The notes under the pieces: model-generated | Told to the model about the DNA's origin: nothing | What the model saw: the letters and a program-made list of their open reading frames with translations, nothing else | Databases searched by the model: none | Position numbers and translations under genes: made by a program | Part shown: positions 49,206 through 59,244 of the stretch, piece by piece | Layout of the letters: each line of letters starts with the position of its first letter | Numbering within the stretch: the first letter of the stretch is position 1 | Source: Acidimicrobiales bacterium | GTDB taxonomy: Bacteria > Actinomycetota > Acidimicrobiia > Acidimicrobiales > MedAcidi-G1 | DNA: 64,000 nt | NCBI GenBank assembly: GCA_028823445.1 | Contig: JAPKBH010000002.1 | Span: forward strand, 1 to 64,000 | Reading direction: 5' to 3'

Positions 49206-50047
49206 TTGGGTGGGGTGCCGGCTACTGTGGTGCGGTGTAGTTGACGGCGTTGGCCGGGGTAATCGTTTAGCGCCACATGTTGAGTGGAGCGGTTATCCCA
49301 AATAACGACATCGCCGTTGCGCCAGCGATGACGGAAAGTAAACCGTACGTGAGTGGTCCATTGATGAAGCCAATGGAGGGTTTTTTCAACCGCCGCGGGG
49401 GAGTCGAGGTCAGACCCGCGGAGACTGCGCACGTAGGTGCCGTTGAAAAATAGAGTTTGTTCGCCGGTTTCCAGGTGGGTGCAAACCAACGGGTGTTCTT
49501 GAGTGGCTTGGGCATCATCAGAGGTACGTATGTCCATGCTGGAGAGCCCGGAGTGAAGCGCCTGTTGTGCTGGGGAATACGAAGCACTAGCTGAATGCAC
49601 AGCAGTAATCTCAGCAAAACGCTCTTGCTGGTCGGAAGTTAGCGCCTCCCAAGCAGCAGTCATAGAGGACCAAACGGTGTCGCCGCCCACCCCAGGGACG
49701 TCAATGGCGTGAAGAATAGTGAAGGCCGGTGGGGACTCCAGAAAAGAAAAATCGCTGTGCCACACGCCGCCAAAATTGAATGCATTGGGCTCGAAAGCTT
49801 CTTTAACTACGCTAATGACTTCGGGAAAGCCCGCTAGGGGTTCAACAAAAGGTACGGGAGAGAAAGGCCCCAGTTGGTGGCTGAAAGCCGTCTGTTGGGC
49901 GGGGGAGAGGGCCTGTTCGGGAATCACTACCACTTGATGGCGGCAAACTTCATGCCTTAAGTCTGCCGCTTGTTGACTGCTTAAGCAGGTGAGATCAAGC
50001 CCAAAGATTCGAGCGCCCAATACGCCAGTTAGGGGTTCAACGTTCAT
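49199..50047 (-). CDS. TauD/TfdA-family Fe(II)/2-oxoglutarate dioxygenase
   Basis: WHSDFSFLESPPAFTILHAIDVPGVGGDTVWSSM; C-terminal NGDVVIWDNRSTQHVALNDY. Confidence 0.92.
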   Translation of the reverse strand: MNVEPLTGVLGARIFGLDLTCLSSQQAADLRHEVCRHQVVVIPEQALSPAQQTAFSHQLGPFSPVPFVEPLAGFPEVISVVKEAFEPNAFNFGGVWHSDFSFLESPPAFTILHAIDVPGVGGDTVWSSMTAAWEALTSDQQERFAEITAVHSASASYSPAQQALHSGLSSMDIRTSDDAQATQEHPLVCTHLETGEQTLFFNGTYVRSLRGSDLDSPAAVEKTLHWLHQWTTHVRFTFRHRWRNGDVVIWDNRSTQHVALNDYPGQRRQLHRTTVAGTPPNK

Positions 50048-50093
50048 CGCCGCACCCTAGACCAAGGTAACCGGACGTGAAAACCCGTCAGGT

Positions 50094-50882
50094 TTAGAGA
50101 ATCTGCGACAAGAAGAGTTTGGTGCGATCCTCGGTGGGGTTGGTGAAGAAGTGTTCAGGAGTGCCCACTTCAACGATTTGTCCCTCTTCCATGAAGATGA
50201 TCCGGTCGGCTACTTCTTTGGCGAAGCCCATTTCGTGGGTTACCACCATCATGGTCATACCTGAACGAGCCAAGTCTTTCATTACGTCCAGCACTTCTTT
50301 AATCATCTCCGGATCTAGAGCAGAAGTTGGTTCGTCGAACAGCATGATACGTGGTTCCATGGCCAAGGCTCGGGCGATAGCTACCCGCTGCTGCTGTCCA
50401 CCAGAGAGTTGCCCAGGAAATTTGTCGGCTTGTTCAGGGATACCCACGAGTTCCAAGAGTTCGTTGGCCTGTTCAATAGCCTCTGCTTTAGGCTTCTTAC
50501 GCACCCAAATGGGGGCCAAGGTTACGTTGTCACGTACCGAAAGGTGAGGGAACAAGTTGAACTGCTGAAAGACCATACCCACTTCGGAGCGGATTTTTTC
50601 AATATTACGCATGTCGTTGGTGAGTTCTACCCCGTCAACGATGATGTCGCCCTCTTGGTGATGTTCCAAGCGGTTAATGCAGCGGATCCACGTAGATTTT
50701 CCTGATCCAGAAGGGCCGAGTACTACCACAACCTCTTGTTCTTTAATGGTGGCCGAAATTTTTTCTAAGGCCTGAAAGTCGCCGTACCACTTAGAAACAC
50801 CTTTACAGACAATTATGTCTGGGGCGTCACTTAGGTCGCGACCTGAACGGGTTGTGGTGATGGTGTTGTCTGTTTCATTCAT
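50094..50882 (-). CDS. aapP: Polar amino-acid ABC transporter ATP-binding protein
   Basis: [53 protein letters not shown]. Confidence 0.93.
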   Translation of the reverse strand: MNETDNTITTTRSGRDLSDAPDIIVCKGVSKWYGDFQALEKISATIKEQEVVVVLGPSGSGKSTWIRCINRLEHHQEGDIIVDGVELTNDMRNIEKIRSEVGMVFQQFNLFPHLSVRDNVTLAPIWVRKKPKAEAIEQANELLELVGIPEQADKFPGQLSGGQQQRVAIARALAMEPRIMLFDEPTSALDPEMIKEVLDVMKDLARSGMTMMVVTHEMGFAKEVADRIIFMEEGQIVEVGTPEHFFTNPTEDRTKLFLSQIL

Positions 50883-50893
50883 AGTTAGTTACC

Positions 50894-52702
50894 TCATCGT
50901 TCGCCGAGGCCGACACGCTTTTCAATGCGTTGACTGGCTTTCGACATGGAGTAGGAAATGACCCAGTAAAGCACTGAGACAAAGAGTAAGTTTTCACGGG
51001 TTGAACCGATGAAAGCTGTTTGGTTTGGGATGACCGATCGACCGACGTAGAGCAAGTCGAAGAGGCCAATGATGTAGAGCAGCGACGTTTCTTTGAGGGT
51101 ACCGATGGTATGGCCCACCATGGGAGGAATAGACATGCGTAAGGCTTGGGGCAAAATGATGAACACGGTCTTTTGCGAGGTAGACATGCCGACTGCTTCG
51201 GCTGCTTCGTGTTGGCCGCGAGTAACCGATTGCAACCCACCGCGAATGTTTTCGGCTACGTAGGCGGCTGAGAATAGGGCATAACCGATGGTTACCGAAG
51301 TGACCTCAGGGAGGCGCATTCCCTCCGGTAAAAAGAGGGGGAGCATCACCGAGAAGAAGATCAAGATAGTGATGAGCGGAACACCGCGGACGAACTCAAT
51401 GAACGTGGTGGCCAGCAAACGAAAGATCGGCATATTGGAGGTACGAGCGAGAGCCAGTAACACGCCAAGGGGGTAAGACAAAATAACGGTGAAAAATGCC
51501 ACGATTAAGGTAAGGGTCGCTCCGCCGAAGAATAAATCACCGGGTACCTCAACTGTTGAGGGGGTGTTGACTGCGGTGATCAACCAACCGGCAATGACTA
51601 TAAAACCAGACCAGATGCTGGAATAGCGCCGGCGGGTAGATTTATCTCCGCTAAAGGTAGGAGCGGCCAGGGAGAAAAGGCCCAAGGCGATTAAGAAAAT
51701 ACGAATGATCATGCGCATCGGGGTGAGGAAAGAGCCAAAACCAGCCAAAAGTATCAGCATGGCGATGATGCGACCAATCTCACCCAAACTTGGTTTGGTG
51801 AGCGCATAAAGTATCAAACTACCGACTACTAAAAACCCGAGGACCAATGGAATGTCGGTGTACAACACATGATTCATGGTGAAGGCCGGGTCGCGGAGCA
51901 CGAGGTAGATCAAGAAAATTGGAGAGATCAACCAGAAGCCCATTAAGACGCTACGGGTGCGCCTTTCGGGAAGGCGATCACGAAGAACAATGCCGAGGTA
52001 GTAAGCCCCCACCAGAACAAACAACATGATGGTCCACGGCAGTTTGGTGCTAAAAGCTACCGTGCCCGGCTCTGACACAACCTGTGGAATGCGATCCCCG
52101 ATAAAGGAATGGCGGCCGTAGGGAATAAACCAAAGGGTGGCGATAATCGAAGCCAAGGTCCCAACTAGCAGGGTGAGCGAACTAAGAGATCGTTCTTCGT
52201 CTTGGGCGGCGATTCGGTTGAATATGAAGCCAGCGAGCAATAATCCACCCGCTGCTATTTCCCATTTAACAGTTCCTGAAGTACTTAATGGGGCCAACCA
52301 GACCATGATGGCCAGGCCAACGCCGAAAGAATAGGCTGATTTAGCCAGGCGAGCGAAGGGCATACGAGTGCCGCCTCGCCAAATGGCCATAGAAAGCCCT
52401 GCCAGGACCAAAAGGGTTGCAAAAGAGAACCAAATGCGGTTGTATTGCGCTTCAGGGTAGGCAAAGGACATGTAGAGCCGAGAGTTAACGGCCACGGCAT
52501 TCCACTGGCGTTCAGAGCCAAAGGCAAAGCCCAGCAAGCCGTTGGCCAAAGATAAGATCACCACTGAGGTCATTATGGTGATGAGCGTGTTGCCCACATT
52601 GGAGAAGAGGTTTTTCTTTAACCATTCTTTGGGTGGTAAATGTGGCTCCTGAGGGGGAGCTGCAATAACCGGTACTCCTGCGGATGATTGGATTTCGGTC
52701 AT
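50894..52702 (-). CDS. aapM: Polar amino-acid ABC transporter permease (AapM-like, enlarged)
   Basis: 602 aa; C-terminal BPD_transp_1: EFVRGVPLITILIFFSVMLPLF, EAAEAVGMSTSQKTVFIILPQALRMSIPP; extra N-terminal TM region. Confidence 0.88.
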   Translation of the reverse strand: MTEIQSSAGVPVIAAPPQEPHLPPKEWLKKNLFSNVGNTLITIMTSVVILSLANGLLGFAFGSERQWNAVAVNSRLYMSFAYPEAQYNRIWFSFATLLVLAGLSMAIWRGGTRMPFARLAKSAYSFGVGLAIMVWLAPLSTSGTVKWEIAAGGLLLAGFIFNRIAAQDEERSLSSLTLLVGTLASIIATLWFIPYGRHSFIGDRIPQVVSEPGTVAFSTKLPWTIMLFVLVGAYYLGIVLRDRLPERRTRSVLMGFWLISPIFLIYLVLRDPAFTMNHVLYTDIPLVLGFLVVGSLILYALTKPSLGEIGRIIAMLILLAGFGSFLTPMRMIIRIFLIALGLFSLAAPTFSGDKSTRRRYSSIWSGFIVIAGWLITAVNTPSTVEVPGDLFFGGATLTLIVAFFTVILSYPLGVLLALARTSNMPIFRLLATTFIEFVRGVPLITILIFFSVMLPLFLPEGMRLPEVTSVTIGYALFSAAYVAENIRGGLQSVTRGQHEAAEAVGMSTSQKTVFIILPQALRMSIPPMVGHTIGTLKETSLLYIIGLFDLLYVGRSVIPNQTAFIGSTRENLLFVSVLYWVISYSMSKASQRIEKRVGLGER

Positions 52703-54276
52703 TATCGCTCCACCAACTTGAGGCGCATATTAAAGAAGTTCACGACCACTGAAATGGTGAGCGAACAAGCGAGATAGAAGAGCATCCACACCGACATAAC
52801 GGGGAGGGCCTTTCCGGTTTGGTTATAAATGGTTTGCCCAACCTGCACAATGTCGCTATAGCCCACGGCGATGGCCAGAGAAGTATTCTTGGTCAAACTC
52901 AGATACTGGTTACCAAGCGGCGGCAAAGAAATACGAAATGCTTGGGGCAGGATGACTCGGCGTAGTGATTGAGCACGGTTTAAACCGACTGCGCTGGCTG
53001 CTTCAACTTGGCCCTTGGGTACGGAAAGAATGCCACCTCGAACGATTTCACCGATATGCGCCGAGTGGTAGAAAGTCACCCCAAAGAACACGGCGGCAAA
53101 GCCACGAGTCATGGTTAAACCATTCTTACCGTAGTTGGCAAAATTGCCAGGTTTGAGAACATCGGGGCGCATGGCATCAAAGGGGCGAGCGGCCCCATCA
53201 ACGTTGAACTTCGTTTCGGCCAGCCTAAAGAGGTCTTGTCCTGAGTTGAGTAACCAAGAAGACAACCCCGTCCATTTGTAGATCACCACGATGACTAACG
53301 CTGAGGCGAGGCCGGCAAAGATCATGCGGAACCAGTCATCGTCGCTTAAGTTGAGATGGCCGGATCCGCTACGGCGGTCAGTACGGAATTTTCGAATCCA
53401 ACGCAGAGCGAGCAGTACAGCCACGATGGAGATCACCGCTTGGGTCATGGGGATAGTCAATGAATCAATCAGGCTAGCTATCCCACCCATGATGGGCCCC
53501 ACGAAGGAAAAAACTGGGTGGATGAAAAGGCCGACAAAACCGAAGATCGCTAATGTGCCCGCAGCCCACAAGATGGGAGAGGTTTCCCGTCCGGTATCGT
53601 CGTGTTGTTTGAGGCGTTTTTTGCGTACAAAATGGGCGGCAATGGCCCCCAGTAAAATAACGATGGCCCACTGGTAAAAACCATCGGCGATGAACACCCG
53701 GGGGAGAGAGACCCCTTTGTTGGAAATATGCAGCCAGTTGTGAATGGGGCCTTGATTTTGGTTTAGCGGGCCAGCAGCTGCCGTGGGATCCAAAAAGGAG
53801 GTCCGCGGCAGGGTGGCCAAGATGGAAGAATAAAAGATGATTTGTACGAGCAACGGAACGTTGCGAAGGCTCTCTACCCACATGGCACCGACTTTGCGGA
53901 GCATCCAGTTGTTGGAGAGACGAGACAAAGCAACAAAAATGCCCAAGATAGTGGAGAAAACAATGCCTACAGAGGCGACGCGTAAGGTGTTGACCATGCC
54001 GACCCAGAGAGCACGTCCCCCGCTGTTGGGCAAAGTATCGATGCCCTCGCTTAATTGGATGTCTACTGGGCGGTCAATGAAATCAAAGCCGATGGTGATG
54101 TCTTTAGCGCGTAGGTTGTTGCCGGCTTGACCCACAAAGAGCCAGAGGGCGGCCAGCACTACGGCCAGCAAACTAACTTGAGTAAACCACTTGAGAACAA
54201 CCACGTCGCGCCACAGAGGCACGCGTTGGGCTACAGCTAGCCTAGTGCTCGGCGGTTGTTCGACCGGTGCAGTCAT
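52702..54276 (-). CDS. aapQ: Polar amino-acid ABC transporter permease (AapQ-like, enlarged)
   Basis: 524 aa; ESLRNVPLLVQIIFYSSILATLP; EAASAVGLNRAQSLRRVILPQAFRISLPPLGNQYL. Confidence 0.88.
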   Translation of the reverse strand: MTAPVEQPPSTRLAVAQRVPLWRDVVVLKWFTQVSLLAVVLAALWLFVGQAGNNLRAKDITIGFDFIDRPVDIQLSEGIDTLPNSGGRALWVGMVNTLRVASVGIVFSTILGIFVALSRLSNNWMLRKVGAMWVESLRNVPLLVQIIFYSSILATLPRTSFLDPTAAAGPLNQNQGPIHNWLHISNKGVSLPRVFIADGFYQWAIVILLGAIAAHFVRKKRLKQHDDTGRETSPILWAAGTLAIFGFVGLFIHPVFSFVGPIMGGIASLIDSLTIPMTQAVISIVAVLLALRWIRKFRTDRRSGSGHLNLSDDDWFRMIFAGLASALVIVVIYKWTGLSSWLLNSGQDLFRLAETKFNVDGAARPFDAMRPDVLKPGNFANYGKNGLTMTRGFAAVFFGVTFYHSAHIGEIVRGGILSVPKGQVEAASAVGLNRAQSLRRVILPQAFRISLPPLGNQYLSLTKNTSLAIAVGYSDIVQVGQTIYNQTGKALPVMSVWMLFYLACSLTISVVVNFFNMRLKLVER

Positions 54277-54341
54277 TGGTCCAGTTTATGAAGAAGGTGG
54301 TGGCCAGAAGAATAGAACAAAAATGCGACTCAAACGCGGAA

Positions 54342-54387
54342 GGTCCCGTTACCGAAAGATGCAGAGCATCTCGTCAGCAACGGGACC
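54342..54387 (-). promoter_or_regulatory. Intercistronic stem-loop between aapJ and aapQ (mRNA stabiliser/attenuator)
   Basis: ggtcccgtt...aacgggacc 9-bp outer stem enclosing gatgc-aga-gcatc inner hairpin. Confidence 0.6.
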
Positions 54388-54418
54388 ATCACGTTAGTAG
54401 GTAATTCTCTTTATCTGC

Positions 54419-55537
54419 TTAGCGCATTGGTGGTGCGTAGATGAGCCCACCGTCTGCTGCAGGAGCGTTAGCTGAACCTTCACGGAACAGACCCACTGGG
54501 TTCAAGTTTGAGTTGTAGATGTCGCTGTAGTTACCAACCTGCTTGATGACTTGGTAGAAGGCATCGGCGGGAAGGCCCATAACGGTCTGCAATTCACCTT
54601 CGTCGGTGCCCAAAAGGCGGCCAATTTCACCAGGCTCGGCGAGGAAGTCGTCAACGTTGCTGCTGTTGATGCCGTACTCGTCAGCAATGACGGTGGCGTA
54701 AACAGACCAGTTGATGACGTCGCCCCATACAGAGTCGTTCTGTGGGTATACAGGGCCAAGAGGCTCTTTGGAGATAGGTGTAGCGGGGAAAATAACCCAT
54801 TCACCAATCTTTTCGTGCTTGGCCATACGGCCTACCAAAGCAGAACCATCGGTGGTGGTTACGTCGCAAGCGCCGCTGATGAAGCTGTCGTAAACTTCAT
54901 CGCTACCTTCGAAGGTTTGCAAGGTGATGTTTACGCCTTGCAAAAGGGTTGCTTCAGTGATGTTCTTTTCCGTGGTGGTACCAGCGTTTACACAAATGAT
55001 GGTGCCCTCAAGGTCGGCAATGTCAGAAGAGCCAGAGAAGCCATCAGAGATACGAGCCATCAGCTGTTGGCCATCAAAGTAGGTGGTTGGACCAAAGTCC
55101 ATACCCAAGTCGGTGTCCCGGCTTTGGGTCCAAGTGGTGGTACGCATGAGCAAGTCAACCTGACCGGTTTGAACAGCGGTGAAGCGCTCAGAAGAGGTCA
55201 AAGGAATGAAGGTCACGGCAGTTGCGTCGCCCAAAACGGCGGCAGCAATTACTCGGCAGTAGTCAGCATCGAAGCCAGCGGAGGTTCCGTCAGGCTGGAT
55301 TACTGAGAAAGCAACGGCGGTTGCGCCGACGCCACAGTTGACGGAGCCACGTTCTATAACTACGTCAAGCAGGCTGCCACCTTGGGACAGCTCTACAGCT
55401 GTGGTGGTAGTTTCAGCAGCTTCGGTAGTCGGAGCTGCAGTGGTGCTTGTTACGTCATCTGCGCTGTCGCTACCGCATGCGGAAGCAACAAGACCAATTG
55501 ACAGGAACAAAGCGAGAAGCTTGAAAAGCTTGCTCAT
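54419..55537 (-). CDS. aapJ: Polar amino-acid ABC transporter substrate-binding lipoprotein
   Basis: Lipobox VASAC; SBP_bac_3 features VNCGVGATAVAFSVIQPDGTSAGFDADYCRVIAAAVLGD. Confidence 0.92.
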   Translation of the reverse strand: MSKLFKLLALFLSIGLVASACGSDSADDVTSTTAAPTTEAAETTTTAVELSQGGSLLDVVIERGSVNCGVGATAVAFSVIQPDGTSAGFDADYCRVIAAAVLGDATAVTFIPLTSSERFTAVQTGQVDLLMRTTTWTQSRDTDLGMDFGPTTYFDGQQLMARISDGFSGSSDIADLEGTIICVNAGTTTEKNITEATLLQGVNITLQTFEGSDEVYDSFISGACDVTTTDGSALVGRMAKHEKIGEWVIFPATPISKEPLGPVYPQNDSVWGDVINWSVYATVIADEYGINSSNVDDFLAEPGEIGRLLGTDEGELQTVMGLPADAFYQVIKQVGNYSDIYNSNLNPVGLFREGSANAPAADGGLIYAPPMR

Positions 55538-55687
55538 ATGGGGAACCCCCTCGGTTCATTTGGTTTATCCCTATTTGGGATTGTCATCCATCGTTGGGCG
55601 ACCCCTAAAGGGTAGGTGACAGTAGTCACCACCGCAACTAAAGAGACGATTTTCATTGGTTGGTCAAGAATGTGTAATATTTCTGTA

Positions 55688-56704
55688 ATGAGCGATCATC
55701 TGTCTTTATCGGCCCCAGTTGTGCAAACGGTTACCGGCCCGGTGTCTCCTGACGACTTAGGCCGCACTTTGATGCATGAACATTTAGCGGTGGGGTACTC
55801 CGGTTGGGAATCGCATACCAGTCGGCCCGGTCTTTCGCGTGCTGATATGCGAGCGGTGTGTTTAGATCGCATCGCTGAGTTGCAAGATTTGGGCTACTCC
55901 TCGCTACTGGACCCTTGCCCTTCTGATTTAGGTCGCGATGTAGAGTTAATGGTTGAAGTGGCCGAGGCCACGGGTTTTAACATTATTTGTGCCACCGGTT
56001 TGTACCGGCAGGAAGGCGGTGGGGTGGCTTACTGGACGCATAAAGCGCAGTATGAAGATATTCAACCGGTAATGACCGAACAGTTTGTGGCCGAACTCAT
56101 AGAGGGCATCGGCACCACCGGGGTGCGTGCGGGAATAATTAAATGCGGCACCGGCCATGGTGGCATGTCTGATTACGAACGCACGGTGTTTAACGCGGTA
56201 GCGGCAGCATCTTGCATTACCGGGGCTCCAATTACGACACATACCGACGACGGAGCGGTGGGAGACATTCAACAACAAGTACTAGTGGACGCCGAGGTGC
56301 CTGCGCATCGAATAGTTATCGGCCACTCATGTGGCAGCACCGACACCGACTATCACTTGGGTATTGCCGCCGGAGGAAGTTATTTAGGTTTCGACCGTTT
56401 TGGCATTGAGGTGTTCATGTCTGATGAAGATCGGGTGGATGCGTTGGTGCGGCTTTTACGTAAAGGGGCCGGCGACCGGGTGGTGGTGAGCCACGACTCG
56501 GTGTGGTGTTGGCGCGGCGAACCGTTTCCGTCGCACGCCATGAGTCAGTTGGCTGAGGTGATGGAACCCACCAGATTTGATCGCGAAATCGTGCCCATGT
56601 TGATTGACCGGGGGGTTACGCAAGCAGAGATCGAGAAGTTGGTGGTAGATAACCCGCGAAGGTTCTTTACTGGGGAGCCTTTGCCTGCGCTGGCTAAAAG
56701 CTAG
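55688..56704 (+). CDS. Phosphotriesterase-family amidohydrolase
   Basis: RTLMHEHLAVGYSGW; IIKCGTGHGGMSDYE; ITTHTDDGAVG; IGHSCGSTD; ATG at 55688. Confidence 0.85.
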   Translation: MSDHLSLSAPVVQTVTGPVSPDDLGRTLMHEHLAVGYSGWESHTSRPGLSRADMRAVCLDRIAELQDLGYSSLLDPCPSDLGRDVELMVEVAEATGFNIICATGLYRQEGGGVAYWTHKAQYEDIQPVMTEQFVAELIEGIGTTGVRAGIIKCGTGHGGMSDYERTVFNAVAAASCITGAPITTHTDDGAVGDIQQQVLVDAEVPAHRIVIGHSCGSTDTDYHLGIAAGGSYLGFDRFGIEVFMSDEDRVDALVRLLRKGAGDRVVVSHDSVWCWRGEPFPSHAMSQLAEVMEPTRFDREIVPMLIDRGVTQAEIEKLVVDNPRRFFTGEPLPALAKS

Positions 56705-57287
56705 GCGGTGGCTTGATAGTTAAAAAGTGGGCGGCCAAAATGGCACCGAAGATGCCTCCGGAAGTAGACAGCACCAAGTCGCTTACCGTGTCGTCGTAGG
56801 TGAGTTGTAGACCGGCGGTGCCCATGGATTGCACAATCCATTCCATGCCTTCCCAAGCCACTATGGCTAAGGCGCCAAACCCTGCACCCAGAAGGGTCAG
56901 GTTCCAGCGGGCCAAGCGAGCGGGAGCGAGAAACAGCACCAAGGCCGCTACTAAAAACACCCAGTTGATGAAATGTAAAATATCGTCAAAGTTGTGGATG
57001 GTGTTGTAAAAGTTCACCAGGTTGCCGGTGAGGTCTAAGACGAAAGGTAGGACCAGCAAAGCGTCGGCGAGGTAGGGGTAGTTTCGTTGAGTTACTGGTT
57101 TTCGTCGGGTGGCTATTAGCCAGACAAGGGGGGTGATCAAAGCGGAGATGGGGTAGCCGACGGCTCGTTCAGGCCACCCTTTGCCGGCGACGCCAGGAAT
57201 ATCGGGAAAGACAAGCCCCAGTAGTAGGCAAGCGGCCAGTGAAGCCTTTACCACCCACATGAACTTTCGTTGTGAAACAAAATCCAT
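56694..57287 (-). CDS. Multipass membrane protein (DUF2238-like)
   Basis: 197 aa, about 6 TM; NTIHNFDDILHFINWVF; VAWEGMEWIVQSM; TYDDTVSDLVLSTSGGIFGA. Confidence 0.65.
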   Translation of the reverse strand: MDFVSQRKFMWVVKASLAACLLLGLVFPDIPGVAGKGWPERAVGYPISALITPLVWLIATRRKPVTQRNYPYLADALLVLPFVLDLTGNLVNFYNTIHNFDDILHFINWVFLVAALVLFLAPARLARWNLTLLGAGFGALAIVAWEGMEWIVQSMGTAGLQLTYDDTVSDLVLSTSGGIFGAILAAHFLTIKPPPSF

Positions 57288-58816
57288 TAGTTGATTTGAC
57301 GATCTAGGTGCTCCCAGTAAGGAGCACGCAATTTAAACTTTTGCAACTTCCCGGTGGCCGTGCGGTCGAGTTCGTGGCGAAACTCCACCGAAGTGGGGCA
57401 CTTGTAGCGGGCGAGCAGCTCACGACAATGATCAATAAGGTCATTTTCGGTTATTGAAGCGTCGGTGCAAACAACGAGGGCTTTTACTGTTTCTCCCCAT
57501 TTTTCGTGGGGCACCCCGATGACCGCTGCTTCGGCTACCGCAGGGTGGGAGAAAAGTGCATCTTCTACTTCGATGGATGACACGTTTTCTCCGCCAGAAA
57601 TAATGACATCTTTTTTTCGGTCGGTAATGGTGGCGTAGTTGTCGTCGCCAATGGTGCCGCCGTCACCGGTATGAAACCATCCGCCGGCTAAAGCTTCTTC
57701 GGTTCCCTCTGGTTGGTCCCAGTAGCTTTTCAGTACATGGTTGCTGCGAGCCAAGAGTTCACCATCGGGGGCTGTGCTGAGCTCTACCCCGAGGACGGGG
57801 GCTCCGGCACGGGAGAGTTCAACGGCGCGTTGTCCAGCGTCGAGGTGGTCCCATTCTTCTCGGGAGCGGTTCATAGTAAGCAGCGGTGCCGTTTCGGTGA
57901 GCCCGTAAATCTGGATGAATTCCCAATCCAGTTCGGTTTCTACTCGTTCAATGATGCTGGTGGGCGGTGGGGCGCCGGCTACCACGATGCGCATGGTGCC
58001 AGTCCCGGGTATGGGGCCATCCCAGTCGGCGGCGGCGTCAAGTATTGCAGTAATGACGGCCGGAGCGCCACAAAGCAAGGTGACCCCGTGTTGTGCGATG
58101 CGTCGCAAGATCTCTGGCCCGTCTACTTTGCGTAAAACAATGTGTTGGCCCCCCATGCCGGTGATGGCGTAGGGCATGCCCCAGCCATTGCAATGAAACA
58201 TGGGCAGAGTATGGAGGTATACCTCGCGGTCGTCGACCCCGCTTTGCCAACCGAATACGGCGGCGTTGAGCCATAAATTGCGGTGGGTCATCTCTACCCC
58301 CTTGGGGCGAGCGGTGGTTCCACTGGTGTAGTTGATGGTGGCGGTGGCGTGTTCGCTGGGTTCCCAAGGCTGCGGGGTGGCGTCATAGTTCAAAAGAGCG
58401 TCAGATTCCGGCCCGACGGTGAATTGGTATTTTACCTCAAAGTCGCCGTGTTGTTCAACGAGTTCAGGGTCAATAATGAGTACGTCGGCGCCTGAGTGGT
58501 CGATGATAAATTGAATTTCTGGTTTGCTGAGGCGAAAGTTGATGGGCACGCCAACCCGCCCGTAGGCGCTTGTACCGAAAAGAAACACCAAAAGCCGGGC
58601 TGAATTGTGGGAGACCATGGCCACGCGAGAACCGAGGCTTAGGCCGAGACCATCAAGCCCGGCGGCCAGTGCTCGTGCAGACTGGGCTAACTGGCGGTAG
58701 GTCAGGTTGGACAGGGCGTTGGCTGGTTGATTGGGCTCGTCAATAATGGCAATGCGGTCGCCGTAAACTCGTTCGGCTCGGTTGAGGTAGTCGGTAATGG
58801 TGAGAGGGATTTCCAT
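57287..58816 (-). CDS. AMP-dependent acyl-CoA synthetase/ligase
   Basis: INYTSGTTARPKGVEMTHRN; YGLTETAP; WFHTGDGGTIGDDNYATITDRKKDVIISGGENVSSIEVE. Confidence 0.92.
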   Translation of the reverse strand: MEIPLTITDYLNRAERVYGDRIAIIDEPNQPANALSNLTYRQLAQSARALAAGLDGLGLSLGSRVAMVSHNSARLLVFLFGTSAYGRVGVPINFRLSKPEIQFIIDHSGADVLIIDPELVEQHGDFEVKYQFTVGPESDALLNYDATPQPWEPSEHATATINYTSGTTARPKGVEMTHRNLWLNAAVFGWQSGVDDREVYLHTLPMFHCNGWGMPYAITGMGGQHIVLRKVDGPEILRRIAQHGVTLLCGAPAVITAILDAAADWDGPIPGTGTMRIVVAGAPPPTSIIERVETELDWEFIQIYGLTETAPLLTMNRSREEWDHLDAGQRAVELSRAGAPVLGVELSTAPDGELLARSNHVLKSYWDQPEGTEEALAGGWFHTGDGGTIGDDNYATITDRKKDVIISGGENVSSIEVEDALFSHPAVAEAAVIGVPHEKWGETVKALVVCTDASITENDLIDHCRELLARYKCPTSVEFRHELDRTATGKLQKFKLRAPYWEHLDRQIN

Positions 58817-58935
58817 GAGGGCTCGCTTGTTTGGTTAAAGGGGTGAGTGGTTAGATCTGGAGAATAGCCCAGTTGGTAAATGGTAAGTCAAGCAGGGCGA
58901 CGAGGGCGTACCCTGTAAGAAGCGAAAGGAAAATG

Positions 58936-59229
58936 ATGAGCGACCAAAACGACGAGGTGCTGAGCGGTTACCGGTCCAGCATTGACAACATCGATACGGC
59001 ACTCGTCATGTTGTTGGCTGAACGTTTTAAGATCACCGCCAAAGTAGGGGCTTACAAAGCGCAGTCAGGTATGGCTCCGGCCGATTCGGGGCGCGAGGCC
59101 GAACAGGTAGAGAGGCTTCGTGAGCTTTCTACGCAGGCCGGCTTGGATCCTGTTTTTTCTGAAAAATTCTTACGCTTTATTATTGACGAAGTGATTCGCC
59201 ATCACCTACAGGCCAACGGTGAAAAATAA
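58936..59229 (+). CDS. Chorismate mutase
   Basis: YRSSIDNIDTALVMLLAERFKITAKVGAYKAQSGMAPADSGREAEQ; ATG at 58933 or 58936. Confidence 0.87.
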   Translation: MSDQNDEVLSGYRSSIDNIDTALVMLLAERFKITAKVGAYKAQSGMAPADSGREAEQVERLRELSTQAGLDPVFSEKFLRFIIDEVIRHHLQANGEK

Positions 59230-59244
59230 AGCTTTACCCTTGGG

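Noticed and set aside
54342-54387. Hammerhead-ribozyme-like core (CTGACGA on minus strand)
   Set aside because: GAAA does not follow stem II in the right orientation (TTTC instead); better explained as an imperfect hairpin
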